DNA from: Maribacter sp. | Lineage (GTDB): Bacteria; Bacteroidota; Bacteroidia; Flavobacteriales; Flavobacteriaceae | DNA: 64,000 nt | Direction of reading: 5' to 3' | Assembly (NCBI GenBank): GCA_024643345.1 | Contig: JAHENB010000008.1 | Span: 43,778-107,777 of the forward strand | In this document: piece by piece, positions 54,223-64,000 of the stretch | Position numbering within the stretch: position 1 is the stretch's first letter | How the letters are laid out: each line of letters begins with the position of its first letter | Made by a program: the position numbers and the translations under genes | Notes under the pieces: generated by a model | Databases searched by the model: none | What the model was told of the DNA's origin: nothing | The model's input: only the letters and a program-made list of their open reading frames with translations

Positions 54223-55632
54223 ATGAGCCAGTTCAACATAGAAGAAGAAATAGAGGAAATCGCCGGAGGTGAATTTGAACGCGAACCCGTTCCCCAATCC
54301 AAACTAAAGGGTTGGAAGAGTTTTTTGGGCATGTATGCCGGGGAACATGCCGCCGGGACTGAGTTTACCATAGGCCCTTTGTTCTTGACCGCTGGGGTAA
54401 GTGCCTTCGACCTGATCGTTGGTCTATTGATAGGTAACTTGCTGGCGGTATTGAGCTGGCGTTTTTTGACGGCAAGAATTGCGGTGGAAAATCGTTTGAC
54501 GCTATACTATCAAATGGAAAAGATCTGTGGGAAGAAATTGGTCATCGGCTATAATCTGGCCAATGGCATACTCTTCTGCTTCTTGGCCGGGGCCATGATC
54601 ACGGTATCCGCCACTGCGGTCGGTATCCCTTTCGATATGGAAATGCCCAAACTTACCGATACCACTCCCAATGGCATGACCTATATTATCATAGTTTTGA
54701 TCGTGGGTGCCGTTATCTCGCTGGTTGCCTCCAAAGGCTACGATATGGTTTCCAGGGCGGCGAACTGGATGGCGCCCCTGATCGTATTGGCTTTCCTGGC
54801 GTGTGGTATTGTGGCCATTGACCAGCTTGGGGTGAAAAGTTTATCGGATTTTTGGAATATTTGGGGACAAGGGTCGGAACCCTTTCCCGGACAATTGAAA
54901 TATACCTTTTGGCATGTGGTCATATGGTCATGGTTCGCCAATGCGGCGATGCATATCGGCATGTCGGACCTGTCCGTTTTTAGGTTTGCAAAAAAAGCCA
55001 GCTCCGGATGGACCACGGCTGCCGGGATGTACGTGGGCCATTATATGGCATGGATCGCAGCTGCCCTATTATATGCGGTGTATCTCAAATCCCCGGAGGC
55101 CCAGGCCTTTTTATCCGGAGGGGAAGCGCCACCTGTGGCCCCTGGTCCATTGGCTTACAATGCCATAGGTATATTCGGGATCATAGCCGTTGTATTGGCA
55201 GGATGGACGACCGCCAACCCGACCATTTACCGTGCCGGACTCGCTTTTCAGGCCATCATGCCCAAGACCTCCACTTTTTGGGTTACGATCATTGCGGGTA
55301 CCATTGCAACCATAGCAGGGCTTTTCCCTGCTTTCGCCATGAAATTGCTCGACTTTGTGGCCCTTTATGGCTTTATTCTCGCGCCATTCGGAGCTATAAT
55401 CGTTTTTGAACACTTCTTTTATAAGCAGGCGGGCATTATAAAAAACTATGCGGAAATAGCGAACATCAAGTTCAACATGGCCGTATTATATGCTTGGGCC
55501 ATCAGTTTTGGGCTCTTCTATTTCATATCGATACGCTTCGATGTATTCCTCTCATTCGTGACCTTGCCCGCCTGGCTGCTCTGTGGCGCATTGTTTATGT
55601 TCTTCAGCCGCTTATGGAACAAGGCCATTTAA
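54223..55632 (+). CDS. NCS1-type (purine/cytosine permease-like) transporter, candidate rhamnose permease
   Basis: A 469-aa inner-membrane protein with about 12 hydrophobic segments, of the nucleobase:cation symporter-1 family by pattern (GWKSFLGMYAGEHAAGTEFTIGPLFLTAGVSAFDLIVGLLIGN-type start, then RAANWMAPLIVLAF, and GWTTANPTIYRAGLAFQ). Family members usually carry cytosine, allantoin or thiamine precursors. Here it follows rhamnulokinase by 53 nt and the window has no RhaT, SSS or ABC sugar importer for the pathway. It is therefore the best candidate for L-rhamnose uptake across the inner membrane, by context only. Confidence 0.8.
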   Translation: MSQFNIEEEIEEIAGGEFEREPVPQSKLKGWKSFLGMYAGEHAAGTEFTIGPLFLTAGVSAFDLIVGLLIGNLLAVLSWRFLTARIAVENRLTLYYQMEKICGKKLVIGYNLANGILFCFLAGAMITVSATAVGIPFDMEMPKLTDTTPNGMTYIIIVLIVGAVISLVASKGYDMVSRAANWMAPLIVLAFLACGIVAIDQLGVKSLSDFWNIWGQGSEPFPGQLKYTFWHVVIWSWFANAAMHIGMSDLSVFRFAKKASSGWTTAAGMYVGHYMAWIAAALLYAVYLKSPEAQAFLSGGEAPPVAPGPLAYNAIGIFGIIAVVLAGWTTANPTIYRAGLAFQAIMPKTSTFWVTIIAGTIATIAGLFPAFAMKLLDFVALYGFILAPFGAIIVFEHFFYKQAGIIKNYAEIANIKFNMAVLYAWAISFGLFYFISIRFDVFLSFVTLPAWLLCGALFMFFSRLWNKAI

Positions 55633-55776
55633 ATTAATGGCGGCCCGACTTGAAATAAAAAGTGTTCCAAATTGGAATATAAAGAAGGGGCATGCCAACT
55701 TTTGACTAAAGTTGGTTTTGGAATTTCGACTTATCGATCATGAATGCTTATCTTTCCTTTCAGAACGATTCATATC

Positions 55777-57438
55777 ATGATCAAACATAAAATATTTTGC
55801 GCATTCCTTTTTATACTTTTTGCCATTGGGTCCAATGGGCAAGAAATGGGGAAATCCATCTCGGCTTCATCCGACTATAACGATTTGGTTGCCCTTTTTC
55901 GGGCTTGGAGATTATTTGAAAAACCTCCGTTAAAAGAGGGTGCCCCCGATTATACAAAGGCCACTTTCGATATGCGCTGGACCACTTTCGAATCCCTTCG
56001 GACCCGGCTCAATGCCATAGAAAAATCAAACTGGCCCATTGAACAACAGGTCGATTGGTATATCGTATGGGCCGAAATGAACGGTTATGATTTCAACCAT
56101 CATATTCTAAAACCCTGGGAACGCGACCCCGCCTTTTATAAATCGATTTGGACGGAGCGCAGCGATGTGCCCGCGCATGAGGGTCCGACCCATCATAGGA
56201 CCACTGAATTATGGACCTATACATTTCCCTTAAGTAGTAGTGAAAAAAAACGATTGATGGCAGATTTAAGGGTCATTGCACCTTTGAACGCCCAGGCCAA
56301 AATGAACTTGACAGGCAATGCCAAAGAGCTTTGGCGCGCCGGGATCCGGGACATCAAAGTACAATCGGTCCATCTCAAATCCTTGCTCGAAATGGAGGAT
56401 ATCAAAAGCGATCCAGAACTGGCCAAAATAATTGAAGGGGCCACTGCTTCTACCGATGATTTGACCGATTGGCTCACGGTACAGGCCGATCGGAAGACGG
56501 GCCCGTCGGGCATAGGCAAAGAAAACTATACCTGGTATTTACAAAATGTTCACCTGGTACCCTTGACATGGGAAGATGAAGTGATGCTCTTGAAAAGCGA
56601 ACTGGCCAGTGCGTGGACTTCATTAAAATTGGAAGAGCACCGTAACAGGGCCTTGCCTATGATCGAGGATGTCGGTTCTGAAGCAGAATATGCAAAACTG
56701 GCCGATCGGTCGGCCACCAGCTTGATGGGCTTTCTAAAAGAACAGGAAATCGTTACCGTGAAAGACTATTTCGAACCGGCTTTAAGGGAACATCTGGGAA
56801 GCTATGTCCCCAAAGAAACGCGCAACTTCTTTTATATCACGGCCCACTTGGATCCAAGACCCCTATTTTCCCATTTTTATCATTGGTTCGAATTGGCCAG
56901 GATGGATACGGAACCCAATAAAAGTGAGATTAGGAAAGGGCCCTTGCTGTACAATATTTTTGATTCCCGAAACGAGGGCATGGCCACCGCGGTCGAAGAG
57001 ATGTTCATGGATGCCGGGTTATACGACGACTCACCACGATCGAAGGAGATCGTATACATCATGATCGCACAGCGTGCGGCCAGAGGTCTGGGTTCTTTAT
57101 ACGCCCATAGCAATGAAATGACCATGGAAGAAGCAGGCGGGGTCCATTCTGAATATACACCAAGAGGATGGATGAAGACCGAAAAGGACCTGCTCCTCTT
57201 TGAGCAGCATTTATACCTCAGACAGCCAGGCTATGGCAGTAGTTACATAAGCGGGAAATATTTGATCAAGGAAGCCTTGGCCGACTATGCCAAAACAATG
57301 GAGGACGAAGGCAAAGCGTTCAAGGTCAAAGATTTTTTCGATCAAATGAACGCTATGGGCAATATCCCTGTTTCATTGGGTCATTGGCAATTGACGGGGA
57401 ACGATAGTGCAATTATGACAATCGGTAGTCGGAAATAG
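55777..57438 (+). CDS. Secreted DUF885-like protein lacking the zinc motif
   Basis: A 553-aa secreted protein with signal peptide ([21 protein letters not shown]). The helical body ([58 protein letters not shown]) resembles the DUF885 metallohydrolase-like family. The usual HExxPGHH is replaced by HFYHWFE-type sequence and the later EGWALYAE by [11 protein letters not shown] catalytic zinc site therefore seems absent or altered. It lies 144 nt after the permease and ends with a terminator, so it closes the rhamnose operon or has its own promoter. I cannot assign a function. Start chosen by the signal peptide, not the ATG at 55744. Confidence 0.6.
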   Translation: MIKHKIFCAFLFILFAIGSNGQEMGKSISASSDYNDLVALFRAWRLFEKPPLKEGAPDYTKATFDMRWTTFESLRTRLNAIEKSNWPIEQQVDWYIVWAEMNGYDFNHHILKPWERDPAFYKSIWTERSDVPAHEGPTHHRTTELWTYTFPLSSSEKKRLMADLRVIAPLNAQAKMNLTGNAKELWRAGIRDIKVQSVHLKSLLEMEDIKSDPELAKIIEGATASTDDLTDWLTVQADRKTGPSGIGKENYTWYLQNVHLVPLTWEDEVMLLKSELASAWTSLKLEEHRNRALPMIEDVGSEAEYAKLADRSATSLMGFLKEQEIVTVKDYFEPALREHLGSYVPKETRNFFYITAHLDPRPLFSHFYHWFELARMDTEPNKSEIRKGPLLYNIFDSRNEGMATAVEEMFMDAGLYDDSPRSKEIVYIMIAQRAARGLGSLYAHSNEMTMEEAGGVHSEYTPRGWMKTEKDLLLFEQHLYLRQPGYGSSYISGKYLIKEALADYAKTMEDEGKAFKVKDFFDQMNAMGNIPVSLGHWQLTGNDSAIMTIGSRK

Positions 57439-57477
57439 CAATTATTTTGGAACCCAGAATCAATTATCAGTGCTTTG

Positions 57478-57509
57478 AGTGTTGGCAAAAGCAAAAACAC
57501 TGATTTTTT
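57478..57509 (+). terminator. Intrinsic terminator after the DUF885-like gene
   Basis: AGTGTT at 57478-57483 pairs with AACACT at 57496-57501 across a 12-nt loop, followed by GA and six Ts. It marks the likely end of the rhamnose operon, 40 nt after the last stop. Confidence 0.6.
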
Positions 57510-57524
57510 AAATAGCTAAGTGAC

Positions 57525-58292
57525 ATGATAACATTCTTCCGAAAAATCAGAAATCAGCTCATCGTTGAAAAAAAAATCGGTAACTATCTGTTTTATGCCC
57601 TGGGCGAAATTGTTCTTGTGGTCATCGGGATTTTGATCGCCCTTGCCATCAACAATTACCAACAGCATGTTACGGATGGAAAGAAGGAGCAAACTTATCT
57701 GATCGGCTTAAATGAAGAGTTCAAGATCAGCAAGGCAAAGCTGGAAGTATTGATCGAGGTGAACAGAAGCAACTATGAGGGCGCAAAGAAGTTGGTGGAA
57801 TTTATCGATGCCGATAGTATCGCGATTACAGAAAAACAGCTGTCGGAGTTGCTCTATAAAGCATTCGCCTTCGACATCGCCTTCAATCCCAACAATGCAC
57901 TCCTGAACGAAATGATCAACTCCGGTAGTGTGAAGGATATTACAAATACCCAGCTGAGAATACAATTGACCAACTGGATTTCGACAATGGTAGATATTGG
58001 CCAACAGGAGCATGATCTGGGAATCCAAAGGGAAAGGGTACTCAATATGTTCGGGACCGATGAAAACAGCCTAAGGACCATTATTGATCTGGCAGGGGTA
58101 TCGACGCAAATGGGCTTGCCGAAAAGAAAAAAAGAGCTCAGCAATTTGGGGTTATTGGAATCAACCGAATTCGAAAATAATTTGCTCAGTTTCATTTTAA
58201 CCGCCTATGCCACGGAAACAGCGCATTATATTCCCCTGATGCACGATCTGAATGCCATTTTGGATTTGATTGATAAGGAAACCCATCAATAA
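57525..58292 (+). CDS. DUF6090 membrane-anchored protein
   Basis: A 255-aa protein with the start MITFFRKIRNQLIVEKKIGNY and a single membrane span near residues 27-44 (ALGEIVLVVIGILIALAINN), which is the mark of the DUF6090 family of Bacteroidota. The rest is soluble and mostly helical, probably periplasmic, with no catalytic motif that I can see. Members often occur as solitary or tandem genes with no known role. It stands alone, after a terminator and 135 nt before the methyltransferase. Confidence 0.85.
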   Translation: MITFFRKIRNQLIVEKKIGNYLFYALGEIVLVVIGILIALAINNYQQHVTDGKKEQTYLIGLNEEFKISKAKLEVLIEVNRSNYEGAKKLVEFIDADSIAITEKQLSELLYKAFAFDIAFNPNNALLNEMINSGSVKDITNTQLRIQLTNWISTMVDIGQQEHDLGIQRERVLNMFGTDENSLRTIIDLAGVSTQMGLPKRKKELSNLGLLESTEFENNLLSFILTAYATETAHYIPLMHDLNAILDLIDKETHQ

Positions 58293-58427
58293 GCTGGTTA
58301 ACATTGCTCCCTATTCGGTAATTCTAATCTCGCTTTTATATTATTAACTTTAGCATACCTATTGCCCGGGCCTGAAAATCAGAATTCTGGCCAAAAAAAA
58401 GATTCAGAACCAAAAAACTGCGATTAC

Positions 58428-59150
58428 ATGATGAAAACAATGGCTCGGGCCCTGTTTCTGTTCAGCATGGTGTGGACATTATCTGGGTGTCATGCGCAGG
58501 AAAAGTCCACAACGGGAAACTACACCTTTAGAACTGGGGACCCGAATGGTATCGGCAAATGGTATCTGGGACGGGAAATAGCCCATGTCATGGGTTTTCA
58601 AGGCATCGATTGGCTAGAGCGTCCTAACCGTGAGAAAGAAGAAAGTACTTCAATATTATTGCAAAATATGGATATTCGTCCCGGCGATGTCATTGCCGAT
58701 ATCGGTGCGGGATCTGGGTACCACGTATTTAAGATGGCGCCCATGGTCGGGAAAGGCCTGATCTATGCCGTTGATATTCAGGAGGAAATGCTGGCAGCAC
58801 TTCGTAATAACAAAGACCTTTGGAAGGTAAAGAATGTGATGCCCATCAAAGGGAGTGAAATAAGTGTGAACCTTCCCGAAAATGCGGTGGATAAGGTGCT
58901 CCTCGTAGATGTGTACCATGAGTTCGATCATCCTGTCGAAATGATCCTTTCCATAAAAAAGGCATTGCGGGCCGATGGTAAATTATTTTTGATAGAATAC
59001 CGTGGTGAAGATGACGGTGTACCCATCAAAAAACTTCATAAAATGACCGAAAAGCAGGCCGAGAAAGAAATGCGGGCCGCAGGGATGAAGCTTGAACGCA
59101 ATATAGGCAACCTGCCCTGGCAGCATTGCATGGTTTTTGTAAAAAATTAA
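58428..59150 (+). CDS. Class I SAM-dependent methyltransferase-fold lipoprotein
   Basis: A 240-aa protein with a Rossmann methyltransferase core: motif I VIADIGAGSGYHVFKMA (about residue 90), the acidic residue after strand 2 (IYAVDIQEEML), and motif IV-like VDKVLLVDVYHEFDHP. It also carries a clear lipoprotein signal (ARALFLFSMVWTLSGC, Cys near residue 22, then HAQEKS). The ATG at 58428 follows from this signal; a TTG start at 58362 only adds a non-signal stretch. SAM is a cytoplasmic cofactor, so the exported location is puzzling. The next gene, a VOC protein, starts 23 nt downstream. Confidence 0.82.
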   Translation: MMKTMARALFLFSMVWTLSGCHAQEKSTTGNYTFRTGDPNGIGKWYLGREIAHVMGFQGIDWLERPNREKEESTSILLQNMDIRPGDVIADIGAGSGYHVFKMAPMVGKGLIYAVDIQEEMLAALRNNKDLWKVKNVMPIKGSEISVNLPENAVDKVLLVDVYHEFDHPVEMILSIKKALRADGKLFLIEYRGEDDGVPIKKLHKMTEKQAEKEMRAAGMKLERNIGNLPWQHCMVFVKN

Positions 59151-59173
59151 TCGATAGATTCAAAAATAAAAAA

Positions 59174-59530
59174 ATGCTCACTGAGATCCATCCAAAATTG
59201 CCCATGCGAAACAAGAGCGTTACAAGGGATTACTATATCAATAAGCTTGGTTTTAAGGAATTTGGCAGTTCCGACTTCGATGGCTATTTAATGGTCCAAA
59301 AAGACCATATCCAAATCCATTTTTTTGAATTCAAGGACCTTGACCCAAAAGAAAATTACGGGATGGTCTATATCCGGACCGATGATATTGATAGCCTTTA
59401 CCAATCCTTCCTCGACAAGAAAGTACGCGTCCACCCCAACGGGCCCTTACAAATAAAACCTTGGGGGCAAAAGGAATTCGCTTTGCTCGATCCAGACCAT
59501 AATTTGCTTACTTTTGGACAGGAGGTCTGA
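59174..59530 (+). CDS. VOC-superfamily protein (bleomycin resistance-like)
   Basis: A 118-aa protein of the glyoxalase/bleomycin-resistance fold. The first half has HPKLPMRNKSVTRDYYINKLGFKEFG and VQKDHIQIHFFEF. The second has GMVYIRTDDIDSLYQSF and the ending KEFALLDPDHNLLTFGQ. Bleomycin-resistance proteins of this kind bind the drug without catalysis; the metal ligands of true glyoxalases are not all evident. Start at 59174 is the first ATG after the methyltransferase stop. The two genes are probably one transcript. Function is uncertain beyond the fold. Confidence 0.85.
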   Translation: MLTEIHPKLPMRNKSVTRDYYINKLGFKEFGSSDFDGYLMVQKDHIQIHFFEFKDLDPKENYGMVYIRTDDIDSLYQSFLDKKVRVHPNGPLQIKPWGQKEFALLDPDHNLLTFGQEV

Positions 59531-59802
59531 CCATACATTACCATACCATTAAGAAAAAAGAAAGGTCATCGCCATCTTGTTTATGATATTGGCAATGGTG
59601 ATCGGAACTATCATTTGATCGGTTTTTTCCAAGGTAATCAGATAGAACTGTTCTTCAACTATTTATAGTATTACTAGTAAAAAAGGATTGCCGAAATAAT
59701 TGGCCATGGGAACCGAAAAAAAATTGGTGGCCCGTTACGGGACCACCAATTTTAATGATTGTTAATTTATGGTTGCCCAGACTTGGCAGGGCAAATCTAA
59801 AC
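59531..59802. other. 272-bp convergent spacer
   Basis: Lies between the ends of the VOC gene and katG. Apart from the strong hairpin at 59714-59753 I see nothing. Short frames here (for example a hydrophobic run ending around 59620) have no start or family match. Confidence 0.5.
59714..59753 (-). terminator. Strong terminator of katG, probably bidirectional
   Basis: AAAATTGGTGG at 59720-59730 pairs with CCACCAATTTT at 59743-59753. An inner CCG/CGG extends the stem and the loop holds a short TTA. On the minus strand the stem is followed by eight Ts (the A-run starting at 59716). It lies 50 nt beyond the katG stop. Confidence 0.85.
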
Positions 59803-62420
<2,618 letters not shown>

Positions 62421-63581
62421 ATGCCTTTGTTTAAAAAACGAAATCTTAATAAATTGGCGGCACGAACAGGCAAAAGTTGGAATCAATCGTTTACTTTGAT
62501 ATACTTCATAATGTTGTCAGTGATCATTTCTTGCAATGGGCAAAACAAACGCAATATGCCACAAGATAGTCTCGATGGCCATAGCGATACATCAAATGTA
62601 AAGGCCAACGGTACCTCGGCCAACGAATCGCAACGGGTCGACCAAAATTACAGTAGCGCTATACTTGCTCCTCCCCGAATAAGTGAATTCGTGCGAAGGA
62701 TATTTCAGGATAAAAACGGAAATCTATGGTTCGGCACCAATGGCGACGGGGTCATCCGCTACGATGGGGATGCGCTGGCGTATTTCTCCATCGCTGAAGG
62801 GTTCGGCGGCGTCGCGGTGCGGGGCATTGTGGAGGATAGAAAAGGTAATATTTGGTTCGGCACCGAACAAGGGCTAACGAAATATGATGGTGCATCATTT
62901 ACCAATTATACCGAGAAAGATGGCCTTATCAACAATGATGTTTGGAGCCTGACCATTGACCGAAATGGAATCATCTGGATCGGTACGCTGCAAGGGGTAA
63001 GTCGATTTAACAATGAAGAATTCACCCCCTTTGCCATTCCGGAGGCCAAGCCCGATCCAACCAGAGGGGTAACAAGTGCTAAAATAGTGCACAGCATCAT
63101 GGAAGACCGCGAAGGAAAGATATGGTTCGGCACCAATGGAGGGGCCTATATCTATGATGGAAAATCCCTGACCAACATTTCGGAGAAAGAGGGCCTATGC
63201 AACAATAATGTAAATTGTATTATGGAAGATAAAGATGGGAATATTTGGTTTGCCACTACCCATAATGGGCTGTGCCGTTTTGATGGAAAATCAATGGTGA
63301 ATATGAGCGAGGAGCACGGATTGCAAGGCACGGAAGTGTGGCATATGTACCAAGATGGCAAGGGCAATATTTGGTTTCCCGTAAAACGTTTTGGCGTGTA
63401 CCGGTACGATGGGAAATCATTTACCAATTTCCGTAAAAAGGATGGCCTTACCAGTGATGCGATACAGAGCATCTTTGAAGATAAACAAGGAAGGCTTTGG
63501 TTGGGGGGTTATTTGGGACTTACACGCTATGATGGCAAATCCTTTTACAACGTTTCCACGATGGGACCTTGGGACAAATAA
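62421..63581 (+). CDS. Reg_prop beta-propeller lipoprotein
   Basis: A secreted protein of 386 aa if started at 62421 (408 aa from 62355). After the lipobox (LSVIISC) come about seven repeats of the two-component-regulator propeller type, each with patterns such as GNLWFGTNGDGVIRYDG, GNIWFGTEQGLTKYDG and GNIWFATTHNGLCRFDG. These propellers normally form the sensor of hybrid histidine kinases. Here the protein ends after the repeats with no Y_Y_Y domain, membrane span or kinase. It may bind a ligand or partner outside the cell. The start is uncertain, as the n-region before the hydrophobic core is unusually long in either case. Confidence 0.78.
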   Translation: MPLFKKRNLNKLAARTGKSWNQSFTLIYFIMLSVIISCNGQNKRNMPQDSLDGHSDTSNVKANGTSANESQRVDQNYSSAILAPPRISEFVRRIFQDKNGNLWFGTNGDGVIRYDGDALAYFSIAEGFGGVAVRGIVEDRKGNIWFGTEQGLTKYDGASFTNYTEKDGLINNDVWSLTIDRNGIIWIGTLQGVSRFNNEEFTPFAIPEAKPDPTRGVTSAKIVHSIMEDREGKIWFGTNGGAYIYDGKSLTNISEKEGLCNNNVNCIMEDKDGNIWFATTHNGLCRFDGKSMVNMSEEHGLQGTEVWHMYQDGKGNIWFPVKRFGVYRYDGKSFTNFRKKDGLTSDAIQSIFEDKQGRLWLGGYLGLTRYDGKSFYNVSTMGPWDK

Positions 63582-63597
63582 TTAAAAACGGAATGCA

Positions 63598-64000
63598 ATG
63601 ACCGGAGAAACCGATTTATCTAAATTGATCAGTACCATGTCCCCCAGGCTCAACAAGGGAGAATACGTGTTTTCAAGCGTAACGAATTTAGATCTGATCG
63701 ACCGAAAAGACACCCTTTATGAATTTAAGGAACAGGAAGGGACAACGCTTGTTATTGAACGAAAAAAGGCAGACGACCTAAACCTTAGTTATGAATATAT
63801 CGCTTCCTGGATTACCTTGACGGTTCATTCATCTCTCGAAGCTGTTGGTTTAACCGCACTGTTTTCAAGGGAATTGGCAAAAAATGAAATTAGCTGCAAT
63901 GTCATTGCCGGCTATTATCACGACCACATTTTTGTGGATAAAAAAGATACGGACAAAGCAATGCTGGTATTAAGGACGCTTTCAAAAAGGAATGGTAAAA
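63598..64000 (+). CDS. ACT_3 (PF10000-like) protein, truncated by window end
   Basis: An open frame from ATG at 63598 to the window edge (134 codons so far). It starts [23 protein letters not shown] and continues with [21 protein letters not shown], then [24 protein letters not shown]. This is the DUF2241/ACT_3 type of small ligand-binding regulatory protein, usually about 130-135 aa, so only the last few residues and stop are missing. Ligand unknown. It lies 16 nt after the propeller gene. Confidence 0.82.
   Translation, partial: MTGETDLSKLISTMSPRLNKGEYVFSSVTNLDLIDRKDTLYEFKEQEGTTLVIERKKADDLNLSYEYIASWITLTVHSSLEAVGLTALFSRELAKNEISCNVIAGYYHDHIFVDKKDTDKAMLVLRTLSKRNGK

Overview
The window looks like chromosomal DNA of a marine Flavobacteriaceae (Bacteroidota), in the general area of Maribacter, Zobellia or Arenibacter. 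The signs are lipoprotein-rich secreted enzymes, promoters with TAnnTTTG-type -7 boxes, few Shine-Dalgarno sequences, DUF6090, DUF3667 and Reg_prop proteins, and a dense set of glycoside hydrolases, sulfatase and esterases. I see no rRNA, tRNA, CRISPR array, insertion sequence, phage gene or SusC/SusD pair.

Layout. 1-2.1 kb: housekeeping trxB and a LytTR response regulator. 2.1-7.4 kb: a four-gene minus-strand operon of Tat-exported Gfo/Idh/MocA oxidoreductase, sulfatase, lipoprotein formylglycine-generating enzyme and galactokinase, which fits use of a sulfated galactose-containing glycan. 7.4-14.9 kb: a fermentation/stress/storage group with a decayed D-lactate dehydrogenase-like remnant, PEP synthase, a PPOX-fold flavoprotein, glucan phosphorylase, YceI and a haem-binding protein. 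15-25.5 kb: GH3, a type-B carboxylesterase and a Nudix-type regulator on the minus strand, facing a five-gene plus-strand operon (carboxylesterase, CitMHS transporter, AtuA, AtuA C-terminal partner, esterase). 25.5-33.7 kb: two divergent GH78-type alpha-L-rhamnosidases and a DUF1593 protein. 33.7-44.7 kb: a second Nudix-type regulator facing a ThuA/PQQ-sugar-dehydrogenase/cytochrome c fusion, a GH2 enzyme and an SDR, followed by a DUF3667 membrane protein and a tannase-like esterase. 44.8-57.4 kb: a GntR/LacI-type regulator and a rhamnose operon (GH106 rhamnosidase, aldolase/dehydrogenase fusion, isomerase, kinase, NCS1-type permease, DUF885-like protein). 57.5-64 kb: a DUF6090 protein, an exported methyltransferase lipoprotein, a VOC protein, katG, a propeller lipoprotein and an ACT_3 protein cut by the window edge.

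How the parts fit. The centre (about 15-57 kb) reads as a locus for acylated, rhamnose-containing glycosides. Esterases would remove acyl groups, GH78/GH106/GH2/GH3 would release sugars, and a complete pathway (isomerase, kinase, aldolase plus lactaldehyde dehydrogenase) would take L-rhamnose to DHAP and lactate. It lacks the SusC/SusD import pair of a classical polysaccharide utilisation locus and instead carries single-component transporters (CitMHS, NCS1-type).

Two regulatory patterns were found by reading the non-coding DNA. (1) The direct repeat AACAGTA-N2-GAACAGT lies exactly 18 nt upstream of a -7-like box at both divergent GH78 promoters and in front of the GH106/rhamnose operon, which would tie about 25 kb into one rhamnose regulon. 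(2) The inverted repeat TTAwTGT-N11-ACAwTAA, with identical spacing, lies in both divergent spacers next to the two catalytically degenerate Nudix regulators.
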